The notes under the pieces: generated by a model
Told to the model about the DNA's origin: nothing
Databases searched by the model: none
Seen by the model: the letters and a program-made list of their open reading frames with translations, nothing else
From: Akanthomyces muscarius
Lineage: Eukaryota; Ascomycota; Sordariomycetes; Hypocreales; Cordycipitaceae
Reading direction: 5' to 3'
DNA: 64,000 nt
Assembly (NCBI RefSeq): GCF_028009165.1
Contig: NC_079245.1
Span: 2,666,001 to 2,730,000, forward strand
Shown here: one piece after another, positions 33,831 through 44,687 of the stretch
How the letters are laid out: each line of letters opens with the position of its first letter
Numbering within the stretch: position 1 is the stretch's first letter
Translations under genes and position numbers: made by a program

Positions 33831-34252
33831 GGACGCTACGCTCTCAAGTACCCGAAGAAGTTTGGCGCATCACCAGAGTCAGTTGTCTTGTCAAAGCTCC
33901 AATGATACGAGGCGATTTGGCCCCTGTCATCACCGAATGGGGGCAGAGACGAGTTACCCTGATCGGCTTAGCGCAAAGAGCGGCATCCGGCCATCGCGCG
34001 CCTTTTTCTGGAACAAGAGAGTTTGGGGGCTTCCGACAGAAAGCTGGCAGACGGCAGCTGCAGAGACGATGGGCAAACCTTGTTGATCGCCATTACGGAG
34101 CGGTGCTGCTCCGTTCCATGCACCCCCACGTCCCGCCTGAAAGTGCCAGTTACCATGTACACCAAATACGGCATTAAGCTTCGACCGGGCATGAACCCAG
34201 GGTAATGGTTGGATATGTAGCGTGTCTGAAATTGGGGCGTGTCGCTCTACGA

Positions 34253-34272
34253 ACGAGGCTAAACGAGGCTAA
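34253..34272. repeat. Tandem duplication of ACGAGGCTAA
   Basis: Two exact adjacent copies of a 10-bp unit in non-coding sequence. Confidence 0.6.
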
Positions 34273-34745
34273 CGGGGATGTCTTTTTCCCATTGTCTTGA
34301 GATGTTGGCAATTGTTCCGCCCAGGTTATGCCAGGCTATGTTTGTTTGTTTGTTTTTTTAACCCGGCTTTCTTTTCTTTGGGCTACAGAGTCAGTCCTCC
34401 TGGCACACTTCTTGAACAAGTCACCTCATCTTGTTGACACCGCGGTCGGTGAAGCGCGCTCCGACTCGCTGGTACTCGTAGCCACATGATCCCACCGGCC
34501 AAGTACGGCAAAAAAGCTCACCGTCTTGAGATTTAGCCAGGACAAGCTCCAGCCACATCGTCGATGGTGTCTTGCCACCAGCCTTTCAAGCTTGTTTCTG
34601 CATTGCCCTGTGTCGCGATCCTGAGGGATGCTCATTATCTCTTCAAGTCTCTCTTCAATGAGGCGTCTCAGTTTTTAGCCGTCTTTGATTTGCTTCGTCC
34701 TGCAAGTCTTGACTCCCCTGCCAGAAAATGAATCTGTTTTGCATA

Positions 34746-35906
34746 TCAGCGTAGCCAGAGCCCCGAGCGTAGTTTGCCGGCAAAATGACTTTGCAGCCAC
34801 AGGTCTCCGTTGTCAGCCAGTTCCCTGACGTTCTTTCGCAAGGTCGATTCGTAGATGCGTTTTAGTGCAACCAAAATTGACGGTACTAGCATCAGTTGGG
34901 GGCCGCTGCATCCGTAGCCGTACCAGAACCGTGGTATTCCGTTACTTATCGTTGGGCTTAGCATTGCCGCGCCAGGGCCGAGAAATGGCGACGACAACCA
35001 CTCAGGGAACAGGAATCCGCACATGAGAAAGCCATTGAGATCATCGGCCGGGGTGAAGGCTGTGTTGAAAGTGACAGGGGGGGCGGATAGCAAGCCTCGA
35101 CGCCTCGACGCCTCCACTCCTCAAGCTACTGAGTTGACAAGGAGATAACAGGCTTTCCCTGTTTGGGAAGTTGAGCGCGATGTGCCAATGGCAGGGCCAG
35201 CGATCAACTCGGGTCCGGCCAATGGCGGCCGAGCGCCGTGGAGCTTCTCAAGGTTCCCAGCTAGTTACTGGTGCGGCGATGTAGGGCTGGCGGACGGTCT
35301 TCTCAACTTCTAGCTTCCGCGCTCAGTTGCCCTGTCGAAACATGCTCAGCCATTCTTCCAAGGTCGGGCCGAAGAGCAACCCATGTAAGGCCTCAGCTGC
35401 TCGAAAAAGATTAACGTCTCTGTCAGCACTTGCGCCAAAGGCTATTTTGTTTGAACACTGATTTCCTGTTCCAGTGCGGAATATGCTTGAGAGCGATGAG
35501 GACGTGGGGGTCAGTCGTTGTCGTTCAACTGGTCAGTGAGTACCCAGGAAGCCAGAGGGGAGAGCCCCTCCAACACCATGCCCAACGTTTCGTCGCGAAT
35601 AATTTCTAGAACCTCCAAGCCTTTCCTGGGACAAGATATTAGCGTGTCCCGACTTTCCGCTACACTCGCAGCATCTGACGCCCGCTCCGTTGAGCCTGGT
35701 CCCGCCTCGCCGGCGTACTGCCTGTGGACTGCCACGATTTCACCTTGTGCTTGAAAGACAAGACTATTTTGGGTATAACCAGCCAGGGACCACATTGCAA
35801 CCTTGTCGCAGGAACAGCTTCCGGACATGCTCAATGGTGGAATTTTAGTTGTCATATTCCTCTCATCTGCCCCAGGCCGATCGGCAGCCAGTGACAGGCC
35901 ATGCAC
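34746..35906 (-). pseudogene. Possible decayed gene fragments
   Basis: Three protein-like segments on the minus strand. 35906-35511 is open for 131 codons without an ATG and contains MWSLAGYTQNSLVFQAQGE and LEVLEIIRDETLGMVLEG. 35442-35323 reads FGASADRDVNLFRAAEALHG and ends in LEEWLSMFRQGN before a stop. 35117-34746 contains NGIPRFWYGYGCSGPQLMLV. The segments are in different frames and no clean splice sites join them. No family was recognised. They may be the remains of one gene or a chance set of open frames. Confidence 0.25.
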
Positions 35907-38900
35907 CGGCGTTGCCGAAGTCTACAGAATTGCTCGATAGATACCATTTCAATAATGGTCGAAGAGATCCATATTCAGTTTCGCGATTTCACTCGATCAG
36001 TTATCCCCCTTCAATGCTCTCATGTAATACTTCAATGTCAACTTGGTTCTGAAGCTATGGCCTTCTTTTGCCCATATTGGTTGGCAAGGCTTGAGGCAGG
36101 GGCACTCGGCCACGCTAGCTCGTGATAACTAGAGTATCCGTAACCTTGGCCCAATTCTAGGATGCTGCGGCCCAGCTCGCTAGCGTCAAAGGTTGAACGA
36201 GGCCGAACGAGATATGGGGCCGCTATACTGAGTACCAGTAATTTCCTTGGTAAAGCACTGTCTGCCCAGGCACGCTGCCTCACAATACTGGCGAGCTAGT
36301 TACCGGCATTCATCTTCCCACCGCCATCCAAGTCGCGAGTCCCAAAAATAAACATTTCATCGCTGCTCAGTGTAAGTTATGATGTAACCATTTCGAACTG
36401 GGGCAGAAGAAGCCGTTCAGGGTGCGAGACATTGTGTCTCCTCTCATTTAACTTGGTGTCTTGTGTGATACTCAGATTCGTTTGCTTCTACTTCAATCAA
36501 CTGATGATCCCACATTCCGTCGCTTGTTGTATGACGATGCGAGGCTAAAATACACCAACGGCTGGCCAGCGCCGAGGCACTGGGCCACTGCCGTACTTTC
36601 GGCCGAGTGGACAGTCCTAGCGGATGTTGTCAGCTTGGCATGACGCATGGCCTGGCCACGAAAATACGGCTGAGCGGCATTGATGTCGACCTCACTACTC
36701 TTGGCACTGGCATGCTGCTGAGTTTACCACGAAATACGGTTCAGCCGTAAAGACAACAGGTTTCTAATTTGCTTGATAGTAGAGACCAATTTCTCAGATG
36801 CAGTGCTTGGTTCTTGTAGATATCTCCACAGTAGCCAGCAGCAGCTGGCGTTCTAGCCGCCACAACACGGATCTCGTCACAGACTACAGCGCCGTCGTTT
36901 TGGAGTCAAGATCCATGACTTGCTACCTCGCTATATAGGGCAAAGTGATGCTGAACTTCGTTATTAATTCGTTTCAGTAGTTGCAATTTTTTAAGTTTCA
37001 TTGGTACAAATATGAAGTTTGTTCATGTTCCGTTGTCAGGTTGTCCTATTAATTCATCACGAGCTCAGCGCTCGGCAGTTTCTAGACTGCTCTACGGCTC
37101 CCACAAGGCTAAAACTTGACTAGACAAGTCAAATTAAGTCTACATAGAATAATTCCTTTCTTCCATGCTTCTTCTTCTCTTTTTGTTCCCCTAAATTGTT
37201 TGGCAGTGTAACCTCCCCAGTCATGCTGTCCGCCTAGCTGTCTCCACGATTGACTGCAAAGCTGTCGGCTCAGCCTCATCCTGCATCTCATCGTCTTTTT
37301 GTGCCTGCCATTGCATTTCAACTGTTCCCTGCAGCTCTGAGCCCAAGTCAAGGGATGTGCTACCACGGAGTGTGCATCGAGGGTGTGTTTCTTTTCAGAC
37401 TGCTCGAGGGCATTGGTGTGTCATTCCCCACGCTATCTCTATTCCACGGCAGTATAGTCCGTGCAGAAATAATGGCCGGTGATATGTCGGTAACGAGCTA
37501 TACATGTCGTCAGTGAGGCTTGCTTCTGTGTTGGGCATCCTGGTGACTCAAGTCAGTACAATTCGGTCTTGGATCAACAAGCCCTGCATTGTCCTGTGAT
37601 GGCTGCTCCGCACCAAGGGTCAAAAGGATGATCTAGAATGACTTGCTTACTCAATCGCATTCCTGTATCTAGGCATTGCACTCATGCTTGGCGTCTCTTG
37701 CATTCTGGATCTGCTCGCATTGTCCAGCTGTATAAAAGCAATATCAATCTGAACGATTTCTTTATAGTTCAAACGCGAATTCTTACTCACTATCACCTTA
37801 TCGATGATTCTCACGTCAAATACTGATCCTAGCAATATTAGCTGGTTCAGCAGACCGCTCACACAGCTGGCAGCCCCAGCGGCCCTTGCCGCATCAAGAA
37901 GTCGCCGAGATCTGAGTAGACCCTGTAACACGTACAGATGCGGCAAGGTTCGACGATAAATTAGGTACAGAAAAACGAAATCCGCAAACTGGAACAAATA
38001 ACTCAATTCTTTCATCAACTTATACGCAGATTACTTTCCCTCCAAATCGACATCCTTGCAGAGCCGAATCGCAGACACCTCTTGGCAGCCACAATATGGC
38101 CGCGACCGCCGATGACGGGCCAATTTCGCCGTAGACGACACGACGGCGTCGTCGTTCCTAGCAGCCCTATGGTCGCAATCATCCCAATCAAGAAGGCCTA
38201 TCTCCACTCGAGAAAACGAAAATCGTGGTTGGTGTTACATCTTGGCTTAGTCGCACGCATCTGCTGGACGCCTTGCGGTGAGGCTCGCTCGTCTGGTTTC
38301 CAGGTGGATTCTCTTATTAGATGATGGAAATCCATTTGAATAGTCGCCAGGGATTACACAACACTAATTCCCTATCAAGAGACAGCTTTCGTGCAGGTGC
38401 GCGGGCTATCTTGGCCAAGGCTCTGCAGGATTCCAAATTGCATTCGATGCGTGTACTGTCGTGAAGCTTACGGAAACCACGAGTAGGTATTGGGGTTCTT
38501 ACTTGATGTGCGGACGGAGATTCCGATAGATCTCCGTGTCGACGTAAATGCGTCCCCCGCGCGTTCGACGTCGAGGAGCGACAGCCCACGCGGCGCCGTG
38601 AGGATGCTTTCTCCTGCAGTTTGTGGCTAGCTAAGCACTTGAGCGACACGTGATAATTCCGCCCCTGAATTGATTCTAAATCTGAGATCCAGCTCCTCGT
38701 GCCGCGCAATATTTTCGTTTTCCCACCCGCGACAGAATTTGATAGCCTAGCAGGCACCGAGCAGCTTCGTTGCCTCAGAGTGATCAACGGCCTGTATTAA
38801 TATTATATTAATTGATCCGGATAAACAGAGATCATAACAGCGAATCGGAAATAAAATATTACCTATAAAAAGTTCCGTTTGACGCGTGGCGTACGCGATT

Positions 38901-39092
38901 CAAATTGCAACTCGCTCTAGGGTAGCACAATGTACGAGCCGAGGCACACCCCGGACTTTATAGCGATAAAGCACAAACGGAGTGCGTTTCTCCCCCGGCA
39001 CCGACTGGACAAGACATAACGACATTCCGGCGCAAGTTTATTTCTGCGAATCAATATATTGGGCCGGTAAAGTAACACAGGAATCAGATCCT

Positions 39093-40113
39093 ATGGCATC
39101 CGAGATCACAGAGCGGCCCCAGCCCGGCCAGAAGACGGCACTCATCACGGGCGCTGGCGTCGGCGGCATCGGCGGCGCGCTCGCCATGGAGCTGCACAGA
39201 CAGGGCTACTTTGTCTTTTGCGCTGTGCGCCGCCCGGACAGCATCGCGGAGCTGCTGAGGCCCGGCATAGTGGTTGTCAAGCTCGAGGTCACGGAGACAA
39301 CGTCGGTCGAGGCCGCCGCGGCGCAGGTCGCCGCCGTCACGGGCGGCACGCTGGACGTGCTCGTCAACAACGCCGGCGTCGTCAAGCACCGCCCGGCGCT
39401 GGACTCGGACATTGATGGCGACGTCCGCCACGTCTTTGACGTCAACGTCCTGGGGCCGATGCGCGTCGTTAAGGCCTTTGGGAAGCAGCTCATCGCCGCG
39501 AAGGGCTGCATAGTCAACATAGGCAGCATCGCGCCAATTGTGCCCCTGGCCTTTTCCACGTCGTACAATGCCACAAAGGCGGCGATTCATGCGTACGGCG
39601 ATACTCTGAGCATGGAAATGAAGCCCTTTGGGTACGTTGTCAGCTGAACATGTCTCCCTCGTCTCCTCCGTCGTATCCCTTCCGTGCGACCGCTAACTCG
39701 TTTGTAATAGTGTCGACGTCGTGACCGTCATCACGGGCGGTGTCAAGAGCAACATCGGTACGACATGGCTGATCCCCCCTTTCTCTTGGCAATACTACTG
39801 TGCTGCACACTGCTAACGAATCTGGATAGTTCGCGGGAACCCAAGCCTCCCGACGGACTCGCTGTACATGGCCATCGAAAAGTTCTGGCGCCATCGCACG
39901 CAAATGTCCAATGGCGACGACTCCATGCCAACTGATGTCTACGCGCGTACAGTTGTGCGCATGATTGACTCAAAGAAGCGACCACTTCGATTCTGGGCAG
40001 GCGCCAAAAGCTCTCTGGCTTGGATCCTTTACCACTTTGTGCCACTGCGCTTGCGTCTGTACATGATGGCAAAGCGATTTGGTCTGCTCACACTCGGTCA
40101 GTCCACCAAATAG
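39093..40113 (+). CDS. Short-chain dehydrogenase/reductase, AYR1-like
   Basis: Predicted 289-residue enzyme from exons 39093-39631, 39711-39757 and 39830-40113. The Rossmann motif is ALITGAGVGGIGGALA, followed by the NNAG motif (VLVNNAGV), the catalytic Ser in NIGSIAP and the Tyr-X3-Lys of YNATKAA. The order and the C-terminal hydrophobic tail (SLAWILYHFVPLRLRLYMM) resemble yeast Ayr1, an NADPH-dependent 1-acyl-dihydroxyacetone-phosphate reductase on lipid droplets and ER; other lipid or ketone substrates are possible. Exon 2 has only 47 nt and codes VDVVTVITGGVKSNI. Exon 1 is very GC-rich compared with the flanks. The ATG at 39093 puts the glycine motif at residue 19, as usual. Confidence 0.88.
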
Positions 40114-40892
40114 AAGATGAATCGAAGCTTGTGTGAAACAATTAAACTTTTTTGTTTTGGCAGTTTTGAAAATCTCTTTTCTTCAGCTTCTTATCTTGGG
40201 CAGTGTGGTAACGATTGTCAAGAACAACGCGTGTCTTGCCTACAATAGAAGTATCACAGACGCCTAATACATAGACATGCCGATCTTGCAGGCGTCGAGT
40301 TTTGTGAGCGATAAAAACGACGCTGCTCTAGTAAATTTGTCGATGTCTTTCACCTTGTTATTTCTTCCGCCTTTACTTTTCTTATCAATTTTGCCCGCCT
40401 TCTCCCGTTTCTGAACTTTCTTTGAGCTTATAACAATTATCGACGAATGGAACTTCTCCCTTATCCCTATCCGTACATGTTTGCAGCATAGACGAAGCTG
40501 TGTAGTGCTGATGCCTGACGAAGGGAGCTCTGTCCTCCCTCAACCCTGTACACGGGTCGCCCACTGGCGATCACAAAAACCAAGGCACCAGTCTGAGACA
40601 CAAAGGCTCTTTCTTGGGCGAAGTCTATCCATGTGGTCCATAATTCGAGGGGGTTTTCTTTTAAAGCCCCTGTTGATCGGGAGATGTCACAATGGGGTAA
40701 TAAAAGGGATGGTGCCCAATTTGCGAGTCCTTGACATCCCGCATTCTAGCGTTCCTTCTTCGTTCACACGGCGCAATTCATCAGCGCCGCGCCTGCATCA
40801 GTCCTTCGCTTTATTTTCGTCACTTTTTCAGTACATCTTCAATTCTACTTTACTGCCCTCGCTTCACGCAATTATCTACGGCGCAGAATAAA
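40114..40892. promoter_or_regulatory. Promoter region of the S1 protease
   Basis: 779 bp between two genes on the same strand. The protease's frame is open upstream to 40731 without an ATG. No clear TATA box; pyrimidine-rich near the start. Confidence 0.45.
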
Positions 40893-41657
40893 ATGAAGTT
40901 CACATCTTCCATCTACGCCGCGGCGTTGGGCGCTCAACTCACTGCAGCCATGCCTGCCATCATTGGTGGCCAGGTGGCCACAAACGGCAGTGCTCCTTTT
41001 ATTATCAGCATTCGCAAAGATGGTGCGCATATCTGCGGAGGCAGCCTCATCAACAGTCAGTGGGTTCTCACAGCGGCCCACTGCATCATGGACGTTGTGC
41101 CCAGGTCGCTCACCGTCGTCGCTGGCTCCAACTCTGTCAAGCAGGGTGGCGTCGAGCGCAACGTTTCCAAAGGCATCACCAACGACGACTTCGACTCAAT
41201 CAAGCGCATCAACGACATCGCCCTACTTAACCTTGCCGCGCCGTTTGAATTTACCGATACCATCAAGCCCATCGATCTTTACCAGAGCCAGGAGATCGAC
41301 GCCGGCACCAACGTGACCGTCTACGGCTGGGGCTACACCAGCTTTCCGCCAGGCCCCAAGCCCCAGGAGCTGCACTTTGTGAGCCGCAACACCATCAGCA
41401 CTGCCGCATGCAATGACGCGTATGTCGAATACGACAAAAAGAACATCACCGAGAACCAGGTCTGCACGCAGTCTGGCGGTCATGGGACTTGCAACGGCGA
41501 CTCCGGTGGCCCCCTCGTCTTGATTGACGGAGAGGGCAAGGTTTATCAGGTTGGCCTCGTATCTTTTGGCGTGCCGTGTGCTGAAAAGTACCCTGACGTA
41601 TTCACCAAGGTCAGCGCATACCTACCTTGGCTGAAGTCCTTGACTGGAGTGAATTGA
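40893..41657 (+). CDS. Secreted trypsin-fold serine protease (S1) with Gly189/Asp226 pocket
   Basis: Intronless, 254 residues. A signal peptide (residues 1-19) is followed by a very short propeptide (MPA) and the mature start IIGGQ at residue 23. The catalytic triad is His63 (TAAHC), Asp108 (NDIALL) and Ser204 (GDSGGP). Counting from the serine, the position equivalent to chymotrypsin 189 is Gly198, not the Asp of trypsin, while the position equivalent to 226 is Asp235 (YPDVFTK) instead of Gly. The family is common in plant- and insect-associated fungi for extracellular protein digestion. Cys48-Cys64, Cys173-Cys191 and Cys200-Cys229 fit the conserved disulfides. The ATG at 40893 gives the signal peptide directly; the open frame upstream is probably leader. 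Confidence 0.93.
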   Translation: MKFTSSIYAAALGAQLTAAMPAIIGGQVATNGSAPFIISIRKDGAHICGGSLINSQWVLTAAHCIMDVVPRSLTVVAGSNSVKQGGVERNVSKGITNDDFDSIKRINDIALLNLAAPFEFTDTIKPIDLYQSQEIDAGTNVTVYGWGYTSFPPGPKPQELHFVSRNTISTAACNDAYVEYDKKNITENQVCTQSGGHGTCNGDSGGPLVLIDGEGKVYQVGLVSFGVPCAEKYPDVFTKVSAYLPWLKSLTGVN

Positions 41658-41878
41658 GGACAACTCTGCACGGATTGGACATATCCTTTTACCGGCCAAG
41701 GCCCTTCATACCTTATACAGCACCATACATAGTTACGTTGGTATTCCTACAACTGGAATTTGCAGTTTGCCAGTGACGGGCATAAAAACTTAAAAAAGTT
41801 CAGTACTTGTAACAAATATCACAAATATCCGTTTGTAGACACCTAAACGCCGAGTTACCTAGTACCTACATGCTGTGC

Positions 41879-43067
41879 TCACATATCCATGCTCATCAAG
41901 TACATTTCCAAAACCCTCATGAACTTGGCCACAAACGCCTCCAGGTGGAAAATGACCTTTGTTCCCGTCTTGATGCGGTGTTCGTAGAATGCGGACCACC
42001 GAACCACCTCGCCCTTGAGACCATCGTCAATCATGCTCAACAGCTTGAATGTCAGCGTCTTGAGGATCGTCGTAGGAGGGATGCAATGTGTCAGGAGGTC
42101 GTATAGCTTCGACCGAACCTGCAGAATTCGAGCGGGCGTGTGCTCCTCCATGATCTCCTTGGCAATGTGTCCAATGAGTGCATCCCAGTCTGCAGGCGGT
42201 ATCGGCGTGCTGTCGGTAACCTTTTCACTAGAAAGCAAGTCAGTAAGACAGAAGATTTCGCACGCAGCACGCGTATTGGGACGTCGTCGCTGAAAACGTA
42301 CTTTTGCGCATGCACAGCCTCGTACATCAAAAGGGCCTTGCGCAGATTACGGCCGCTCTCCACTGCTATTCTTTGGTGCAGACCCTTGACCAGGCTCCAA
42401 TTCTCCTTTTTCGCCGCGTAAGCCAGCACGTCGCAGATCTGCTCATGTGACGGCGCCGCCACTCGAACGAGCAGCGTTCGTGATCGAATCGGGGCTATAA
42501 TATTCGAGGTAGAGTTTGCGAGGAGAATGAGTCGCAAATTGGGCGAGTACTTCTCCATGGTGCGACGCAGCGCGGCTTGCGCATCACGACTCAAGTGATC
42601 AGCTTCGTTGATTACGACAACCTTGAAACGCTGCTTGGCCGACTGATCGACCTGCTGTGTCTGCGCCACCTCCTTGAGAAGATCCTGCACCACCACTCGA
42701 TCATAGTTTCCGACGTCAGATGGCGTGATCTCCTGGTGGTAGACGGATGCGACAATGTTGAACTCGAGCTTGCGATTACTGCTTGTTTGGAAGACACGCG
42801 AGTCAATCTTGATCTTTTCCACGCCAGGCCCGTATAGCTCCTTCAACGTAGCCACGATTCTAGTCTTCTTTCCAGCACCGGATGGTCCGTACACGAGGAG
42901 ATGGGGGAAATCGCCGCTTTGTGCCTGTTGTCGGATTAGCTGTGTGTGCGCGGAGACGGAGGACTGACGGCCTCTCGTACAAGCGAGCGAAGGCGCTCGG
43001 TAAGCTCATCATGATATGTGAGCGCATCGAGAGACCTGGGTCTGTGCTTATCGACAATGAGCGCCAT
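41879..43067 (-). CDS. RFC5: Replication factor C subunit 5 (human RFC3 equivalent)
   Basis: Predicted 352-residue clamp-loader subunit from exons 43067-42981, 42924-42302 and 42227-41879. It begins MALIVDKHRPRSLDAL; the Walker A motif is GPSGAGKKTR, whose double lysine marks the Rfc5/RFC3 subtype; Walker B is VVINEADHLS; AQAALRRTMEKYSPNLRLIL is the RFC box that follows. The arginine-finger motif SRC is seen as SRT (PIRSRTLLVRV). The C-terminal collar has LYDLLTHCIPPTTILK and IFHLEAFVAKFMRVLE. With Rfc1-4 it loads PCNA, and it also serves in checkpoint and cohesion loaders. Introns rejoin LRSL/AQSGDFPHLL and HAQ/NEKVTDSTP in frame. An ACGCGT box lies 75 bp upstream of the ATG. Confidence 0.96.
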
Positions 43068-43474
43068 TGCTGTCGTGGTTACCAGATTAATTTGCGGTGA
43101 TGAGGAAATGCAAAGGGCTTTTTTGGTCTTTGTTGCTAGAGACGCGTCGGCGCGTTAAGTGTAGCGGGTGGCCCTGACAGCTCCCCACCAATGGCAGCCT
43201 GGTTTGCGTCCCGCTGTGGTCACTTTGCAGCATGCCATAATGACAGAAGAAAAGCAAGACAAGAACGATTGTATCGCTCGTGCAAGCTCAAATTACTTCA
43301 CATCACTACTTCATGTACATTATTAATGAGTTCTAGTTCAGTTCTAAACGAGAGACGGAACATGCTGATAAATTATGTGATATACATTTTCAACCCTCTA
43401 TCAAGACATGTCGCTGCTGGCCACAGCCCTGTGGCATGATAATATACATATTCGAGTTATACATAAAAGTTGGC
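43068..43474. promoter_or_regulatory. RFC5 promoter and MRPL16 3' flank
   Basis: 407 bp. The left part is the RFC5 promoter with ACGCGT at 43142-43147 and a nearby GGCGCGTTAA. The remainder is the 3' flank of MRPL16. Confidence 0.5.
43142..43147. promoter_or_regulatory. MCB box (ACGCGT) upstream of RFC5
   Basis: Palindromic ACGCGT, the core of the MluI cell-cycle box bound by MBF-type (Mbp1/Swi6) factors, 75 bp before the RFC5 ATG. In yeasts several replication genes use this box at G1/S. Confidence 0.45.
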
Positions 43475-44350
43475 TTATGAGGAGGCTGGGGGTTGGCTGC
43501 CGTTGCCTACCTCTGAGATCGACGGAGCAGTGCCGGCCTCTTCGATAATCTGCACCGGTGGAAGCTGGCGTCTGGGACGCTTGAGCTCTTCAAGCGTAAC
43601 ACCGTCGAGTTTGGTGATGCCGACAACTGGCGCCTCACCCTTCTTAACAAACTCCCATTGTCCTAGACTTGGTCAGCACAGGATCTCCAAGCAGGTCGCG
43701 CTCAAGTGGCTAAAACTCACCAGGTAGCTTGTTCCCGGCCAGTCGGAATGCATCACGAACAATCTGCTCGTGGATGCGTCCGCGAACCTCAAACAGAATC
43801 TGGCTAACTGCCATTCGCGTCGCCCAGTGATCAAAAGAACCCTTTCCCTTACCCATTCTCATCTACCTGGTGTTAGCATGGTATTCGCAGTGTTCCGGTT
43901 TCTCGCCTGGTGGTCGCTAACCTCATTACCGCTGACGTAGACACCAATGTTGCAGCACTTGCGCTTGTACAGTCGGTATTTCTGTCCTCGGAGTCGCGTC
44001 TTAATAGTGTCCTCCGCCATCTTCAGCGACTTTGCGGGGATGCGACGTTGCTTGTCCGTCATGCGCAGGCCATAGTCGCCCCAGATGACAGTAGTCCCCT
44101 TTGTCGAACCTCCAGTGGCCACACGCGCACGCCCCTTGGCCATTTTCTTCTTTCGGTTGATATCGGGCTCGAGCCATGTTCCAAATACGGGTGCCGTTGT
44201 CGAGAAGGACTTTGGTTGTTGCGCCCAGGCTGTGGACAAAACTGCCGATTGCCGGAGCCAAGGCGTTCGAATTTGTCGCAATGGCGATGGGCCACAGATT
44301 TGCAGCCCTCTAAAGGCATTGGCCAGCGTCGATGATGTGCTGGGCTTCAT
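43475..44350 (-). CDS. MRPL16: Mitochondrial large-subunit ribosomal protein uL16m
   Basis: Predicted 252-residue protein from exons 44350-43922, 43862-43721 and 43662-43475. The basic N-terminus (MKPSTSSTLANAFRGL onwards, about 55 residues) is a mitochondrial presequence. The L16 domain follows: KGRARVATGGSTKGTTVIWG, GLRMTDKQRRIPAKSLKMAE, then the L16 signature MRMGKGKGSFDHW, which the first splice junction exposes (GNE/MRMGKG). Exon 3 joins at KLP/GQWEFVKKGE. It sits near the peptidyl-transferase centre and tRNA sites of the mitoribosome. The C-terminal 45 residues are an acidic/Pro-rich tail beyond the bacterial core. It is transcribed divergently from RFC1 across 337 bp. Confidence 0.95.
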
Positions 44351-44687
44351 CTTGGGCGGATAATTGAATATCTGCTTGATGCTGGCGGTGCTCCTGTTCC
44401 TGAAGCTCCAGAAAATCTTAGCCTCAGTCTGTCGTGGCAGGTTGCGGTGGCCTGACGCATCAGGCACTAACAGATTTCAATTAAGCAGCCTGGGTGGTCA
44501 CGCACTTCGCGTCACCTTCGCGTCCACCTTGTGGAGCTGCAGGGCAAGTTCAATGATCCAGGCCACGACCTCTGCCTAGAATCCGACAAGAAAAGGGCTG
44601 TCAGCTGAGCTGCGACTGATGCGCCTATAAAGCAGGCTGCTTTGCATCGACGCGCTCCATATAGCATTGTGGTTTACATTATTCGCA
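44351..44687. promoter_or_regulatory. Divergent MRPL16-RFC1 promoter with three ACGCG cores
   Basis: TTCGCGTC occurs at 44506-44513 and 44517-44524 (GACGCGAA on the other strand), and ACGCGC at 44650-44655, 33 bp before the RFC1 ATG. All hold the ACGCG core of MBF/E2F-like sites. Confidence 0.45.

Larger units (their letters stand above)
33336..39092. other. 5.8-kb gene-poor stretch with possible decayed coding fragments
   Basis: No intact gene is supported. It holds a perfect hairpin at 33801-33830, a 10-bp tandem duplication at 34253-34272, and three minus-strand fragments that read like protein but lack starts or mutual frame: 35906-35511, 35442-35323 and 35117-34746. Base composition is not AT-rich, so heavy RIP is not evident. 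A TATAAAA at 38864-38870 lies 223 bp before the SDR gene. Confidence 0.5.

Noticed and set aside
33563..34177. 204-codon open frame on the plus strand
   Set aside because: It starts with GTG, has no family resemblance, and crosses the perfect hairpin; probably a chance frame in GC-balanced DNA.
38317..38787. 156-codon minus-strand frame upstream of the SDR gene
   Set aside because: It starts with TTG, is Ser/Arg-rich without a domain, and overlaps the SDR upstream region.
33336..39092. RIP-mutated transposon relic
   Set aside because: The stretch is not AT-rich and shows no terminal repeats or transposase motifs, so a RIP-degraded element is not supported.
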